63,112 nt of DNA, taken from Novosphingobium rosa NBRC 15208. GTDB lineage: Bacteria; Pseudomonadota; Alphaproteobacteria; Sphingomonadales; Sphingomonadaceae. Position numbers and translations under genes: made by a program. The notes under the pieces are model-generated. The model did no database searches. It was not told the DNA's origin and saw nothing but the letters and a program-made list of their open reading frames with translations. Positions 53,592-62,924 of the stretch are shown here, piece after piece; position 1 is the stretch's first letter; each line of letters opens with the position of its first letter. The DNA lies in assembly GCF_001598555.1 (NCBI RefSeq), contig NZ_BCZE01000052.1:1-63112 (forward strand). The letters run 5' to 3'.

Positions 53592-55117
53592 GGCAATTTC
53601 GCCGTGGCGATCACCGTCTCGCTCAGGGCGCCGCCGGCGCGCTTGAGGAAGAGGCGGAACTCGGGATGCGGCAGATCGGCGTGGCGCACGTCCATCGTCA
53701 CGCGCCAGATGTTCTTCTGGCCGCCCACCGGGCCGACAGACATCAGCAGCACGGCCTTGGCGGGAATGTCCGTCTGCGCCTCGACATGGCTGTCACGGGT
53801 GAGACCCGCAAGAATGTCGCCTTCAAAATCGAACACATAGCGGGTGACGCCCTTGATCTCGTCCTGACCCGGCACACCACCGGGTCCAACTCTAAACGCA
53901 GTACACAGGGCATTGTTTCCATGCGCCGGTTCCTGCGAGCTCCAGGTCAGGCGATAGGCCAGATCGCGGCGCTGCCCGGCCCTGGCGGGGGTGTCGCTCA
54001 GCCAATAGGCGCAGACATTGTCCACCGTCTCGGAAATCGAGGGGAAGGAATAGAGCGCCACCGCGCCCGGACCCCAGTCGCCCTTCGGCTCCACCCAGAG
54101 CGAGGGGCGGCGGTGGTAATAGCTCATATCATCCTGATAATGATCGAAGTCCTGATCGCGCTGCAACAGGCCGAAGCCCTTCACATGATCGGCGCGCATG
54201 GCATTGGTCACCGGGGGGGTGTGAGTCAGTTCCGGGTTGACCAGCGGGTGCCAGATATGCTCGCCGGTGCCCGTCACGATGGCCAGGCCATCGCTGTCAT
54301 GCACCTCGGGGCGCCAGTCGCCGCGCTTGTCGCCCTCGCCATAGAGATACATGCTGGTCATGGGCGCCAGCCCCAGCCGCTCGATATCGCGGCGCAGGAA
54401 GAGCGTGGCGGTCACATCCTGAATACCCGCCTCCGCCGTGCGGGTGGTTTCGATGCGATAGGCGCCGGTCAGCGAGGGCCCATCGAGCAGGGCGTAGACG
54501 ACGAGCCCGTCTTCGCCCTTGCCCTCGAACCAGAAGTCGGTGAACTCGGGGAATTCTTCCGGCCCGGCACCGCCAGTGTTGATGCTGATGCCGCGCGCCG
54601 AAAGGCCGAACTGATCATGCGCGCCCGCCGCGCGGAAGTAGGAGCCGCCCAGAAAGGCCAGCCAGTCGGCATGGCCATCGGCCCACATCACGCGGAAACC
54701 GGCCGCTTCGCCATCCGCACCGCCGCCGAACAGCCCCTTCATATCGGTGAGCGTGCGCGACTGCCCGTTCTCGACAATGCTGATCCCCACGGCCTGCGGG
54801 GCGATGCCGGTGCGGGTGGGCAGCAGGCGGACATGGCCGGGAAGCTCCTCGGCCTGACCATAGGTGAGGCGGACATGGGTGTCGAAATCGGGCACCGCCA
54901 GCTTCGAGGCGGGGCGTTCGACAAAGGGCCTGCGGGCATTGGCCTGCGCTCGGGCGACAAGGCGGTCCCAGGAGAAAGGCGTGGCAGGGCCGAAGCGTCC
55001 GGCAGGCGCGGCAAGCAGCGCACCCGGTGCAGTCAGAGCCGCGACAAAGGCGGAAATCAGGCCGGTCGCCTCGCGCCGAGAGAGGGAAGTCCGGGGCGAA
55101 AACGGGGGCTTGGTCAT
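53588..55117 (-). CDS. opgG: Periplasmic glucan biosynthesis protein OpgG/MdoG
   Basis: A 509-residue periplasmic protein needed to branch or release the glucan made by OpgH. The N-terminus has SRREATGLISAFVAAL, a twin-arginine-type signal, with cleavage near ALLAAPA. Mature domains follow OpgG/OpgD: FSWDRLVARAQANARRPF, TYGQAEELPGHVRLLPTRTG, FLGGSYFRAAGAHDQFGLSARGISINT, MTSMYLYGEGDKRGDWRPEVHDSDGL and FGLLQRDQDFDHYQDDMSYYHRRPSLWVEP. An ATG at 55129 is an alternative start. It overlaps opgH by 4 bp and starts 37 bp after the adaptor gene's stop. OpgD is the close alternative, favoured by the Tat-like signal. Confidence 0.9.
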   Translation of the reverse strand: MTKPPFSPRTSLSRREATGLISAFVAALTAPGALLAAPAGRFGPATPFSWDRLVARAQANARRPFVERPASKLAVPDFDTHVRLTYGQAEELPGHVRLLPTRTGIAPQAVGISIVENGQSRTLTDMKGLFGGGADGEAAGFRVMWADGHADWLAFLGGSYFRAAGAHDQFGLSARGISINTGGAGPEEFPEFTDFWFEGKGEDGLVVYALLDGPSLTGAYRIETTRTAEAGIQDVTATLFLRRDIERLGLAPMTSMYLYGEGDKRGDWRPEVHDSDGLAIVTGTGEHIWHPLVNPELTHTPPVTNAMRADHVKGFGLLQRDQDFDHYQDDMSYYHRRPSLWVEPKGDWGPGAVALYSFPSISETVDNVCAYWLSDTPARAGQRRDLAYRLTWSSQEPAHGNNALCTAFRVGPGGVPGQDEIKGVTRYVFDFEGDILAGLTRDSHVEAQTDIPAKAVLLMSVGPVGGQKNIWRVTMDVRHADLPHPEFRLFLKRAGGALSETVIATAKLP

Positions 55118-55154
55118 AATCGATATCATCCGCGTAACGCGCCCAAGGCGCGGC

Positions 55155-56360
55155 TCAAGGTTTCGCGGGCGATGTTGCTGTCGCCTGCGGTTTCCCCCCC
55201 GTTTGATTTTTTTCCGGTGCGTGGCGCCAGCCGGTGATGATCTGTTCGCCCGGTTGCAAGCCGGTGGCGATGACTTCGGTATGCTGGCCGTCGCTGACCC
55301 CAACGGCGACAGGCACCTGCCGGGGCTGCTGATGCTGCGCCAGCACATAGACGCTGCCGCCCGGACGCTTGCCCTCCGGCGCGAAGGTCAGCGCCGCATT
55401 GGGCACCAGCAGCACGCCCTGGCGCGCGGGCAGATCGATGTCCACCGTCACCGGCATGCCGGGTTTGAGCGGCGCGGCGGGCGCGTCCAGCGTGAAGACG
55501 GCGAATTGCTTGCCATCGCCCGGGCCCGGATCGAGCCGATCCAGCGTGGCGCTGCGGGGCCCGTCGCTGAGCGCCGGGGCCAGCACGCGGGCATGGGCAT
55601 GGACGGCCAGACGCTGGGCCTGCGCGGCATCGAGCGACACGGCCACGGTCAGCCTGTCGATGTTGGGGGCCAGCGTGAAGAGCGGGGCGCCAGCCTGCAC
55701 GCCCTGCCCGGGCGCGATCATGCGGGCCACCACGACCCCTGCGGCAGGCGCAGAGATCGCGCTGCCCGCCAGCTTGGCCTGCGCCACCTTGACCTTGGCC
55801 TGCGCCGCCGAGAGCGCGGATTGGGCCGTGCTCGCCGCGATGCTGGCGCGGCCCATATCGGCGCGAGCGCCCTGCATCTCGTTGAGCGAGGGCACGCGGC
55901 CCTGCGACTTGCGCCACACCGCCTCATAGCGCGCCAGCTTGATCTGGGCCTCGCTCAGCGAGAGCTTGGCGCGGTCGACATCGCCCTGCGCCTGCATCTT
56001 CTGCGCCTGAGCCGCGGTCTGCTCGGCCAGCAGCGAGGCATTGTCCATGGTGACCAGCAACTGCCCGGCGGCCACGGGGCCCTGCGCCGGGCCGGGCACG
56101 CTCTGCACCGCGCCGTCGCTGGTGGCGGTGATCGCCACCTCGCCCACGGCATGCAGCGTGCCCTCGCCCGAGATCACCGGGGTGATGTCCCCGCGCTCCA
56201 CAGGCGAGCTGTAATAGGCCAGATCCGGCCCGTTGACGAAGCGCCCCAGCAGCACGAAGGCGACCGCCAGCGCCACCACGATGGCGCCGACGCTGAGCCA
56301 GTGATACAGCTCGCGATGGGGCCGGGCCCCCAGAAATGCGTCGAGTTCAGGGCTGGACAC
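55155..56360 (-). CDS. HlyD/MacA-type periplasmic adaptor protein
   Basis: A 401-residue membrane-fusion (adaptor) protein. One N-terminal transmembrane helix (about 21-42, WLSVGAIVVALAVAFVLLG), then barrel-sandwich halves (VERGDITPVISGEGTLHAVGEVAITATSDG and SAISAPAAGVVVARMIAPGQGVQAGAPLFTLA) flanking a coiled-coil hairpin (about 105-195, Ala/Gln-rich heptads), then the beta-barrel domain and a membrane-proximal tail ending in a Lys/Gln-rich stretch. The start is GTG at 56360, overlapping the preceding TolC-like gene by 14 bp. No ABC or RND transporter is in the cluster, so its inner-membrane partner is unknown; OpgH itself is a candidate. Confidence 0.85.
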   Translation of the reverse strand: MSSPELDAFLGARPHRELYHWLSVGAIVVALAVAFVLLGRFVNGPDLAYYSSPVERGDITPVISGEGTLHAVGEVAITATSDGAVQSVPGPAQGPVAAGQLLVTMDNASLLAEQTAAQAQKMQAQGDVDRAKLSLSEAQIKLARYEAVWRKSQGRVPSLNEMQGARADMGRASIAASTAQSALSAAQAKVKVAQAKLAGSAISAPAAGVVVARMIAPGQGVQAGAPLFTLAPNIDRLTVAVSLDAAQAQRLAVHAHARVLAPALSDGPRSATLDRLDPGPGDGKQFAVFTLDAPAAPLKPGMPVTVDIDLPARQGVLLVPNAALTFAPEGKRPGGSVYVLAQHQQPRQVPVAVGVSDGQHTEVIATGLQPGEQIITGWRHAPEKNQTGGKPQATATSPAKP

Positions 56361-57585
56361 AGACCGTCACACCTTCAGTCGGCGCAGGGGCCAGATCGGC
56401 ATCGTGCCAGCCCAGGCCCTGCGCGGACCACAGGCGGACGGCAGCGGCGGCGGCGGCGGCGCGGGCATCGATCTGCCCTTCCTGCGCGGCCAGCACGGCG
56501 GCTTCGGCGACATAGAGCATCGAAAAGGTCTCGGTTCCGCTGCGATAGCCCAGACGGGCATCGGTGACGGTGCGGGTGGCGGTCGCCTCCGCCTTGGCGA
56601 GCGGGGCGAGGCGCAGGGTGGCCGTATCCAGCGCGCCGCTGGCGTCATGAATTTCCGCATCGGCGCGGATCTGCGCGGCGCGCCAGGCTGCCACGGCGTT
56701 TTTTGCCCGCGCGTCGGCGGTGATCTTGGGATCGCCCTTCTTGCCAGCGGCCGGTTTGGCCGGGGCTTCGGGGGCGGGGCCGGTTGCATCTTCGGGCGCC
56801 TTGGCGGCGCTATCGATGGCGTCTTGCTCGACCTTGTGGCGGGTGAGATTGCTGGTCAGCCGCAGTTCGAGCCCGCGCAGATCGGCGCGATGGCTGCGAT
56901 CATTGGCGGGCCTGGCGGCGAGGGCGGGCAGGTGGCCCTCATTGCCCAATTGTCCGCGCAGATCGTCGGGCAGGGCGTGAATCAGGCGGGCCAGCGTGCC
57001 GATGGCCTCGTTCAGCTTGTTGCGGGCCGCTTCCACCGAGGCAGTGTCCAGCCCGGTCATCACATCGGCCATATCGCCGTCCATCGCGGGGACGAGGCCG
57101 GCTTCCTTGCGGAAATGGGCGATCTCGCCATTGTCGCGCAGGGGATCGGTGGCCTTCACGCGCACGGCGAGGCGTTCCTGCCAGCGGCGGGCCTCGATGT
57201 AGGCAAGGGCAATCCGCTCGGCCAGATGGTTGCGGGCATCGGCATAGGCATAGGCCTGAGCGCGCCGCGCCGTGTCGTCATCCTGGGCGATCAGATGCGT
57301 CAGGCGGTTGCGCAGGCCGGGCGCATGGGCCTTGTCCACGCTCTGGGTGAGGTCGAAGGCCTGGCAGATCAGCACCGGATCATGCGCCAGACCCTGCTCG
57401 ATCAGCTGGGCCAGCAGCGGATCGCCCGCGCCTTTCCACCAGGGCAGGGCCTCGTCGGGCATGGTCGGCGCGGTTTCGGAAACCAGGCGCAGCGGTGGGG
57501 ATTCGGGGTGGCCGCTCATGCAACCGGCACAGGCAAAGGCCAGTGTGAGCACCAGGTTCCGCACAGCAAGGCGCGACCGATCCAT
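56347..57585 (-). CDS. TolC-family lipoprotein apparently lacking the beta-barrel strands
   Basis: A 412-residue lipoprotein (signal with lipobox C-A-G-C, Cys about 22) that follows the outer-membrane efflux protein pattern in its helical parts: LPWWKGAGDPLLAQLIEQGLAHDP at the start, RNHLAERIALAYIEARRWQERLAVR, LNEAIGTLARLIHALPDDLRG and ADLRGLELRL, and a second helical hairpin near 310-385. The two strand-turn-strand segments expected in each TolC half-repeat are missing: helices follow one another directly, and the second site holds an Ala/Pro/Lys-rich linker (about 255-290). It would thus not form an outer-membrane pore. ATG at 57585 chosen. Overlaps the adaptor gene by 14 bp. Confidence 0.72.
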   Translation of the reverse strand: MDRSRLAVRNLVLTLAFACAGCMSGHPESPPLRLVSETAPTMPDEALPWWKGAGDPLLAQLIEQGLAHDPVLICQAFDLTQSVDKAHAPGLRNRLTHLIAQDDDTARRAQAYAYADARNHLAERIALAYIEARRWQERLAVRVKATDPLRDNGEIAHFRKEAGLVPAMDGDMADVMTGLDTASVEAARNKLNEAIGTLARLIHALPDDLRGQLGNEGHLPALAARPANDRSHRADLRGLELRLTSNLTRHKVEQDAIDSAAKAPEDATGPAPEAPAKPAAGKKGDPKITADARAKNAVAAWRAAQIRADAEIHDASGALDTATLRLAPLAKAEATATRTVTDARLGYRSGTETFSMLYVAEAAVLAAQEGQIDARAAAAAAAVRLWSAQGLGWHDADLAPAPTEGVTVCVQP

Positions 57586-57810
57586 GGGGGGGAAGGCTGT
57601 CGTCACAGGCCCCCTGCTAGCAAAAAAACGCGGCAAGGCAATCGCATCGCGTCATATTGATACAGTTGAGAGGCCGGTGACGGCCTTATCGTCGGGCTTT
57701 TGTGCTTTTGTGCGATGCGGCGGCGCATGCCGCTGGCCCGTGCAGGAGCAGAAAATGATCAGATCGGGCAGCGGCATCGATATCCTTTCCGCCGCCCTTG
57801 GGAGAGCGGC

Positions 57811-58194
57811 CTAGTGCAGCGTGGCGCGGCGCGGTTGCAGGCTGCGATACAGGATATAAAGCATCCGCACCGTCGCCAGCGCGACCAGCACGCCCATCGT
57901 ATCGGCGGCCCAATCCCGCCAGTCGCAATCGCGCTGCAGGCCGGGAGACCCTTGAACCACCTCGATCATAGCGCCCAGAAACGACAATCGTTCCAGCACC
58001 CGCCATCCGGACATGCGCGGAAAGCCCAGACGGGCGGCCACGGCCAGCGCGCCAAAGGCCAGAAAATGCTCGATCTTGTCGCCATAAGGCAGGTCATCCA
58101 GCTCGACATGCGGCGGCGACGGCATCAGCGTGAGGTACAGGACCGTGGCCAGCAGCAGAAGGAACATGCCACGCGAGGGTTTGTCGATCGTCAT
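57811..58194 (-). CDS. VanZ-like membrane protein
   Basis: A 127-residue protein with three to four hydrophobic helices (about 9-25, 44-60, 66-85, 98-116). The VanZ-family signature is visible: LPYGDKIEHFLAFGALAVAARLGF, then AMIEVVQ and the acidic RDCDWRDWAADTMGVLVAL, where the Asp residues are conserved. Function is poorly defined; VanZ confers low-level teicoplanin resistance in enterococci, but most homologues are of unknown role. It lies upstream of, and in the same direction as, the TolC-like gene, 225 bp away, so it is probably a separate transcript. Confidence 0.82.
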   Translation of the reverse strand: MTIDKPSRGMFLLLLATVLYLTLMPSPPHVELDDLPYGDKIEHFLAFGALAVAARLGFPRMSGWRVLERLSFLGAMIEVVQGSPGLQRDCDWRDWAADTMGVLVALATVRMLYILYRSLQPRRATLH

Positions 58195-58311
58195 GAAACA
58201 CCGGCAGGAGGGGCTGATCGGCGGGTGATGGACGAATTCCTTTCACCGCCATGCGCTTTTTGCAGGGAAATCTTACAAGGGGAAGGCATAAGGGGATGCG
58301 TAATTGCACGT

Positions 58312-58339
58312 AAAAAGGGCGGCATTTGCATGCCGCCCC
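58312..58339 (-). terminator. Strong rho-independent terminator of the Tyr/Gln-rich protein gene
   Basis: On the minus strand GGGCGGCAT pairs perfectly with ATGCCGCCC (loop GCAA) and is followed by TTTTTACG, 38 bp beyond the stop at 58377. Confidence 0.9.
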
Positions 58340-58376
58340 CCGTGTTTTTCGCCGCTGAAGCGCCAACCCGTTAAGG

Positions 58377-59255
58377 TTAACGGCGCCAGCCGCCGTGCGG
58401 GCCGCCACGCCAGCCCGGACCACCGCGCCAGCCGCCATGACGGGGGCCGTACCAGGTGCGGTAGTAGAAGTCGTGATAGGGATAGGGGCGGTAGACCCAG
58501 CTGTTGTCGATAAAGACCCAGGGGCGATACCAGTCCGGCGCGGCGTAGTAATAGCCTGCGGGCTGGTAACCCCATTCCGGAGCGCCGCCGCGCGTCACAT
58601 AACCGGGAGGGCAACCGGGGCTGGTCGCGCCGCCGCTGGAGCTGGCCACCGCCGCACCGCCGACCGCGCCGACAGCCGCACCGGCGAAGACGCCCGCGCC
58701 ACGGTCATGCCGACCGCCAAGCGCGCCGCCGATGATGGCGCCCAGAATGCCGCCGACCGCCGCGCCGCCCGCGACATTGCCGTGCGATTTGACGCAATTG
58801 TCACGCGCCCACATCTCAGCGTTCTGGGCATAGCGCTGGTCGGCCATCTGCTGCGCGGCCAGATCGCTGGGCGCGGCATAGCCCGGAGGCGGCGGGGGCG
58901 GACGGGTGCCGTCATAGCCGCCGGGGGCGACGGGCTCGGGCGGCGGGTTCTGATACTGGCCGCCCTGATTGGGATAGCCCTGGTTCGGGTACTGACCCTG
59001 ATACTGGCCATTGTAGCCGCCGTTGGGGTCACCCTGATACTGGCCCTGATATTGCCCCTGGTACTGGCCGTTCGGGTATTGCCCATTGGGGTACTGGCCC
59101 GAGGGATATTGCTGGGACTGGTCGGGATAGCCGTAGGAACCATCCTGCGCAGAGGCAAGGCCGGCCGCCAGAGGGCTTGCCGCCATCGCCAGCACACCAC
59201 CGGCAAGCACGATCTTGCGCATGCTTTTCAGCTTGGCGCCTGATGAAGGGGTCAT
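58377..59255 (-). CDS. Exported Tyr/Gln/Gly-repeat glycine-zipper protein
   Basis: A 292-residue exported protein. The signal peptide spans about residues 12-37 (RKIVLAGGVLAMAASPLAAG, cleavage after ASA). A low-complexity repeat follows (about 45-105) built from QYPNGQY, QGQY and PNQGGQY units. A Pro-rich stretch precedes a helical part with Cys about 155 (DNCVKSHG), then a glycine-zipper segment (about 160-205, GGAAVGGILGAIIGGALGG) and a Trp/Tyr/Arg-rich tail ending in GGWRGG repeats (RcnB-like composition). The ATG at 59255 has GGAGAG about 8 bp upstream. Likely outer-membrane or surface associated; function unknown. Confidence 0.75.
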   Translation of the reverse strand: MTPSSGAKLKSMRKIVLAGGVLAMAASPLAAGLASAQDGSYGYPDQSQQYPSGQYPNGQYPNGQYQGQYQGQYQGDPNGGYNGQYQGQYPNQGYPNQGGQYQNPPPEPVAPGGYDGTRPPPPPPGYAAPSDLAAQQMADQRYAQNAEMWARDNCVKSHGNVAGGAAVGGILGAIIGGALGGRHDRGAGVFAGAAVGAVGGAAVASSSGGATSPGCPPGYVTRGGAPEWGYQPAGYYYAAPDWYRPWVFIDNSWVYRPYPYHDFYYRTWYGPRHGGWRGGPGWRGGPHGGWRR

Positions 59256-59871
59256 GGGACAACTCTCCAAAGCCTGTAGGGCGAAAACGGTTCTACAGAA
59301 CCAAAGTTTCTATGCTGATATGTTTAGGATCACCATGCTGAACGCAGTCTGACCCCCATGTTATTTTGTGTTTTGCCAGCGGGGCTTGCTGCCCCTGCCG
59401 AGGGGCCTGCCCAAAGAGCCTTGCACGCCCGCACTGACGCGCCAGCAACGGGCCGACAAGTGAACTTGCGTGAGCCAGAAGGGCTGCTCAGACGGGGCGG
59501 AACGGGGCGCGCTTCCATTATGGTTCAAAAATATGGATTGTGAAATCCTGAATGGCTTCTTGCTGATTGGATGATTCGGTTTTTCTTGATCCATTTTGGT
59601 TTCATATATTTCCGGAAAATTCCGTAATGGCCTTTCCGGCCATGCGCCCTTTGCACGCATAGCTATGCATGAACCATTTTTCTGCGGTGTAGCGAGCAAA
59701 TTCTGCGCTGATTTCCGGCAATTGCCGAGTTTGTTGCGCTTTGTGCAATCACCTGAACGGCAAACACAATTGAGCGCTGCGGCGCAGTTCCATATGCTGC
59801 AATGCAACAGATAAGGATGCTGAAGGCAATCTCACCTTCGAAGCAGGCCTTCGACTTAAAGGGAAATTGCC
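59256..59871. other. Gene-poor, relatively AT-rich gap, 616 bp
   Basis: No coding region is supported. A 148-codon open frame on the minus strand (59361-59807) has Cys-rich, Pro/Arg-rich composition, no domain and no ribosome binding site. From about 59530 to 59700 the sequence is AT-rich (runs such as GGTTTTTCTTGATCC), unlike most of the window. The last 40 bp form the leader of the small secreted protein gene, with a TCGAAG/CTTCGA hairpin at 59838-59854. A small RNA or long regulatory leader could be hidden here. Confidence 0.45.
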
Positions 59872-60162
59872 ATGTTCAAGACTGTTTTTGCCGCTGCCGC
59901 TCTCTTCGCCCTTCCCGCCGTCGCCTCGGCTGAAGCTGCTCCCAAGCAGACCTTCTCGTATGACGGCGTCGACTACGCCTACACCGTCGAGACCAAGGGC
60001 GACGTCCGCATCCTGAAGGGCACCGCTGACAAGGGTTCGGTCCCCTTCGAACTGCGCGTTGCCAAGGGCGGCGTGTCGGGCTTCATCGACAACGCTCCTG
60101 TCTCGTTCTCGCTGCGCGACGTGCAGCCGCTGAACGCCAAGCTGCTGGTCGCCGCCCGCTAA
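59872..60162 (+). CDS. Small secreted protein, uncharacterised
   Basis: A 96-residue exported protein: signal peptide of about 20 residues (FKTVFAAAALFALPAVASA, cleavage before EAAP), then a 75-residue beta-rich domain with PKQTFSYDGVDYAYTVETKGDVRILKG and PFELRVAKGGVSGFID. No Cys, no lipobox. Codon choice is strongly biased to C-ending and GCC/GTC/AAG codons, as in highly expressed genes, and AAAGGGAAATTGCC provides a good ribosome binding site. It ends in a terminator, so it is monocistronic. I recall similar short proteins in sphingomonads, function unknown. Confidence 0.8.
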   Translation: MFKTVFAAAALFALPAVASAEAAPKQTFSYDGVDYAYTVETKGDVRILKGTADKGSVPFELRVAKGGVSGFIDNAPVSFSLRDVQPLNAKLLVAAR

Positions 60163-60189
60163 GGCTGGGCGCTTCCTTCAAAGCGTTTG

Positions 60190-60226
60190 AAAAGGCCGGA
60201 TGGGATCGCCCCGTCGGGCCTTTTTC
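60190..60226 (+). terminator. Rho-independent terminator after small secreted protein
   Basis: AAAAGGCC pairs with GGCCTTTT around an 18-base loop region, ending in TTTTTC, 28 bp after the stop at 60162. Confidence 0.8.
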
Positions 60227-60249
60227 TTTGTGCAGTTTGAAAGGTTTGA

Positions 60250-60320
60250 TGGCCTCCGGCGGGCAAAGGGCCATCGCCCTTTGCAATCCCTTTGCTGTCT
60301 GCCTTGCGCCACGGGTTCAG
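60250..60320. repeat. Composite repeat, copy 12 (variant stem, half element)
   Basis: CCTCCGGCGGGC followed by the variant hairpin GCAAAGGGC / GCCCTTTGC (60263-60284), AATCCCTTTGCTGTCTGCC and TTGCGCCACGGGTTCAGG. It matches copy 9 (26290) in stem and flank, in opposite orientation relative to the window. Downstream of a terminator, 88 bp after the small secreted protein stop. Confidence 0.75.
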
Positions 60321-60391
60321 GGTGGGGCTTAAGCCGCTTTGAGCGCACAGGTCTGATTGGCGGAGCCTTGAAGGCCTGCTAACGCATACTA

Positions 60392-60718
60392 ATGCGATCC
60401 ATTCTCATATATATCATTGCGGCTCTGGCGGAGATCGCCGGCTGCTTTTCCTTCTGGGCATGGCTGCGCATGGGAAAATCTCCATGGTGGCTGGTGCCCG
60501 GTTGCGGCTCACTCCTTGTCTTCGCTTACGCTTTGACCCTTGTGGAAACCGCAGACGCGGGCAGAGCCTATGCCGCATATGGTGGCATCTATATCTGCTC
60601 GGCCCTGATCTGGCTCTGGCTGGCGGAAGGTGTCCGCCCTGACCGATGGGACATCGGTGGCGCAGCCATATGCCTGATCGGCGCCGCCGTTATCCTCTTC
60701 GCGCCACACCGCGCCTAG
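60392..60718 (+). CDS. YnfA-family (UPF0060) membrane protein
   Basis: A 108-residue inner-membrane protein with four hydrophobic helices (about 5-25, 32-50, 60-78, 87-105). The YnfA signature is AALAEIAGCFSFWAWLRMGKSPWWLVPG and AYAAYGGIYICSALIWLWLAEGVRPDRWDIGGAAICLIGAAVI. It belongs to the small-multidrug-resistance-like superfamily; transport roles have been suggested for some members. The ATG at 60392 lacks a strong ribosome binding site. Convergent with thiC, with a type-A' half repeat between. Confidence 0.92.
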   Translation: MRSILIYIIAALAEIAGCFSFWAWLRMGKSPWWLVPGCGSLLVFAYALTLVETADAGRAYAAYGGIYICSALIWLWLAEGVRPDRWDIGGAAICLIGAAVILFAPHRA

Positions 60719-60721
60719 GCG

Positions 60722-60809
60722 CAACGAAGAGGCAGGGCGCAAGGATCGGGCGCCACGCCCCTCTCGCCGGAAGACGTTATGGGAGCGCGAGGGCGTAACG
60801 CCCTCGCAC
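60722..60809. repeat. Composite repeat, copy 13 (type-A' half)
   Basis: CTCTCGCCGGAAGACGTTAT, GGGAGC and the hairpin GCGAGGGCG / CGCCCTCGC (60787-60807), ending 14 bp before the thiC stop. The stem has a G-C to C-G exchange on both arms compared with GCGAGGGGG / CCCCCTCGC, a clean compensatory change. Confidence 0.85.
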
Positions 60810-60822
60810 CTGTCTTTCTTCC

Positions 60823-62700
<1,878 letters not shown>

Positions 62701-62787
62701 GCGCTTTGCCTCTTCCTCAAAGAGCGTGGCGTGAGGAAAAAGGTGCCCGGAACACGGAAGAATCGCATGGATCCGCCGCCGGGTACT

Positions 62788-62877
62788 CCCTCCCTACGCC
62801 CGCATTAACGGGGTCAGGTTCAGCGGGTCGTGGGGCGCAAAGCCCACCTCTCAGCCTATGCAGGCTCCCCGGGGAAA
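62788..62877 (-). ncRNA. TPP riboswitch (THI element)
   Basis: Read on the minus strand the leader contains the conserved THI-box pieces: GGGGAGCCTGCATAGGCTGA followed by GAGG, a variable hairpin (GTGGGC / GCCCAC), ACCCGCTGAACCTGACC, a second variable stem and GTTAATGCGGGCGTAGGGA. These are the pyrimidine- and pyrophosphate-sensing arms. It lies upstream of thiC, the most common target. The thiC start at 62700 is 87 bp downstream, leaving room for an expression platform masking the ribosome binding site. Confidence 0.95.
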
Positions 62878-62924
62878 CTGGGCGCAGGTTAGAAGCAGCA
62901 AGGGGGATTGTCCAGAAAGAGAAG

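Noticed and set aside
56347..57585. TTG start at 57636 for the TolC-like lipoprotein
   Set aside because: It would put 17 residues before the signal peptide; the ATG at 57585 places the lipobox Cys at about residue 22, normal for lipoproteins.
59361..59807. 148-codon minus-strand frame in the gap before the small secreted protein
   Set aside because: Cys/Pro/Arg-rich, no signal or domain, no ribosome binding site and codon use unlike neighbours.
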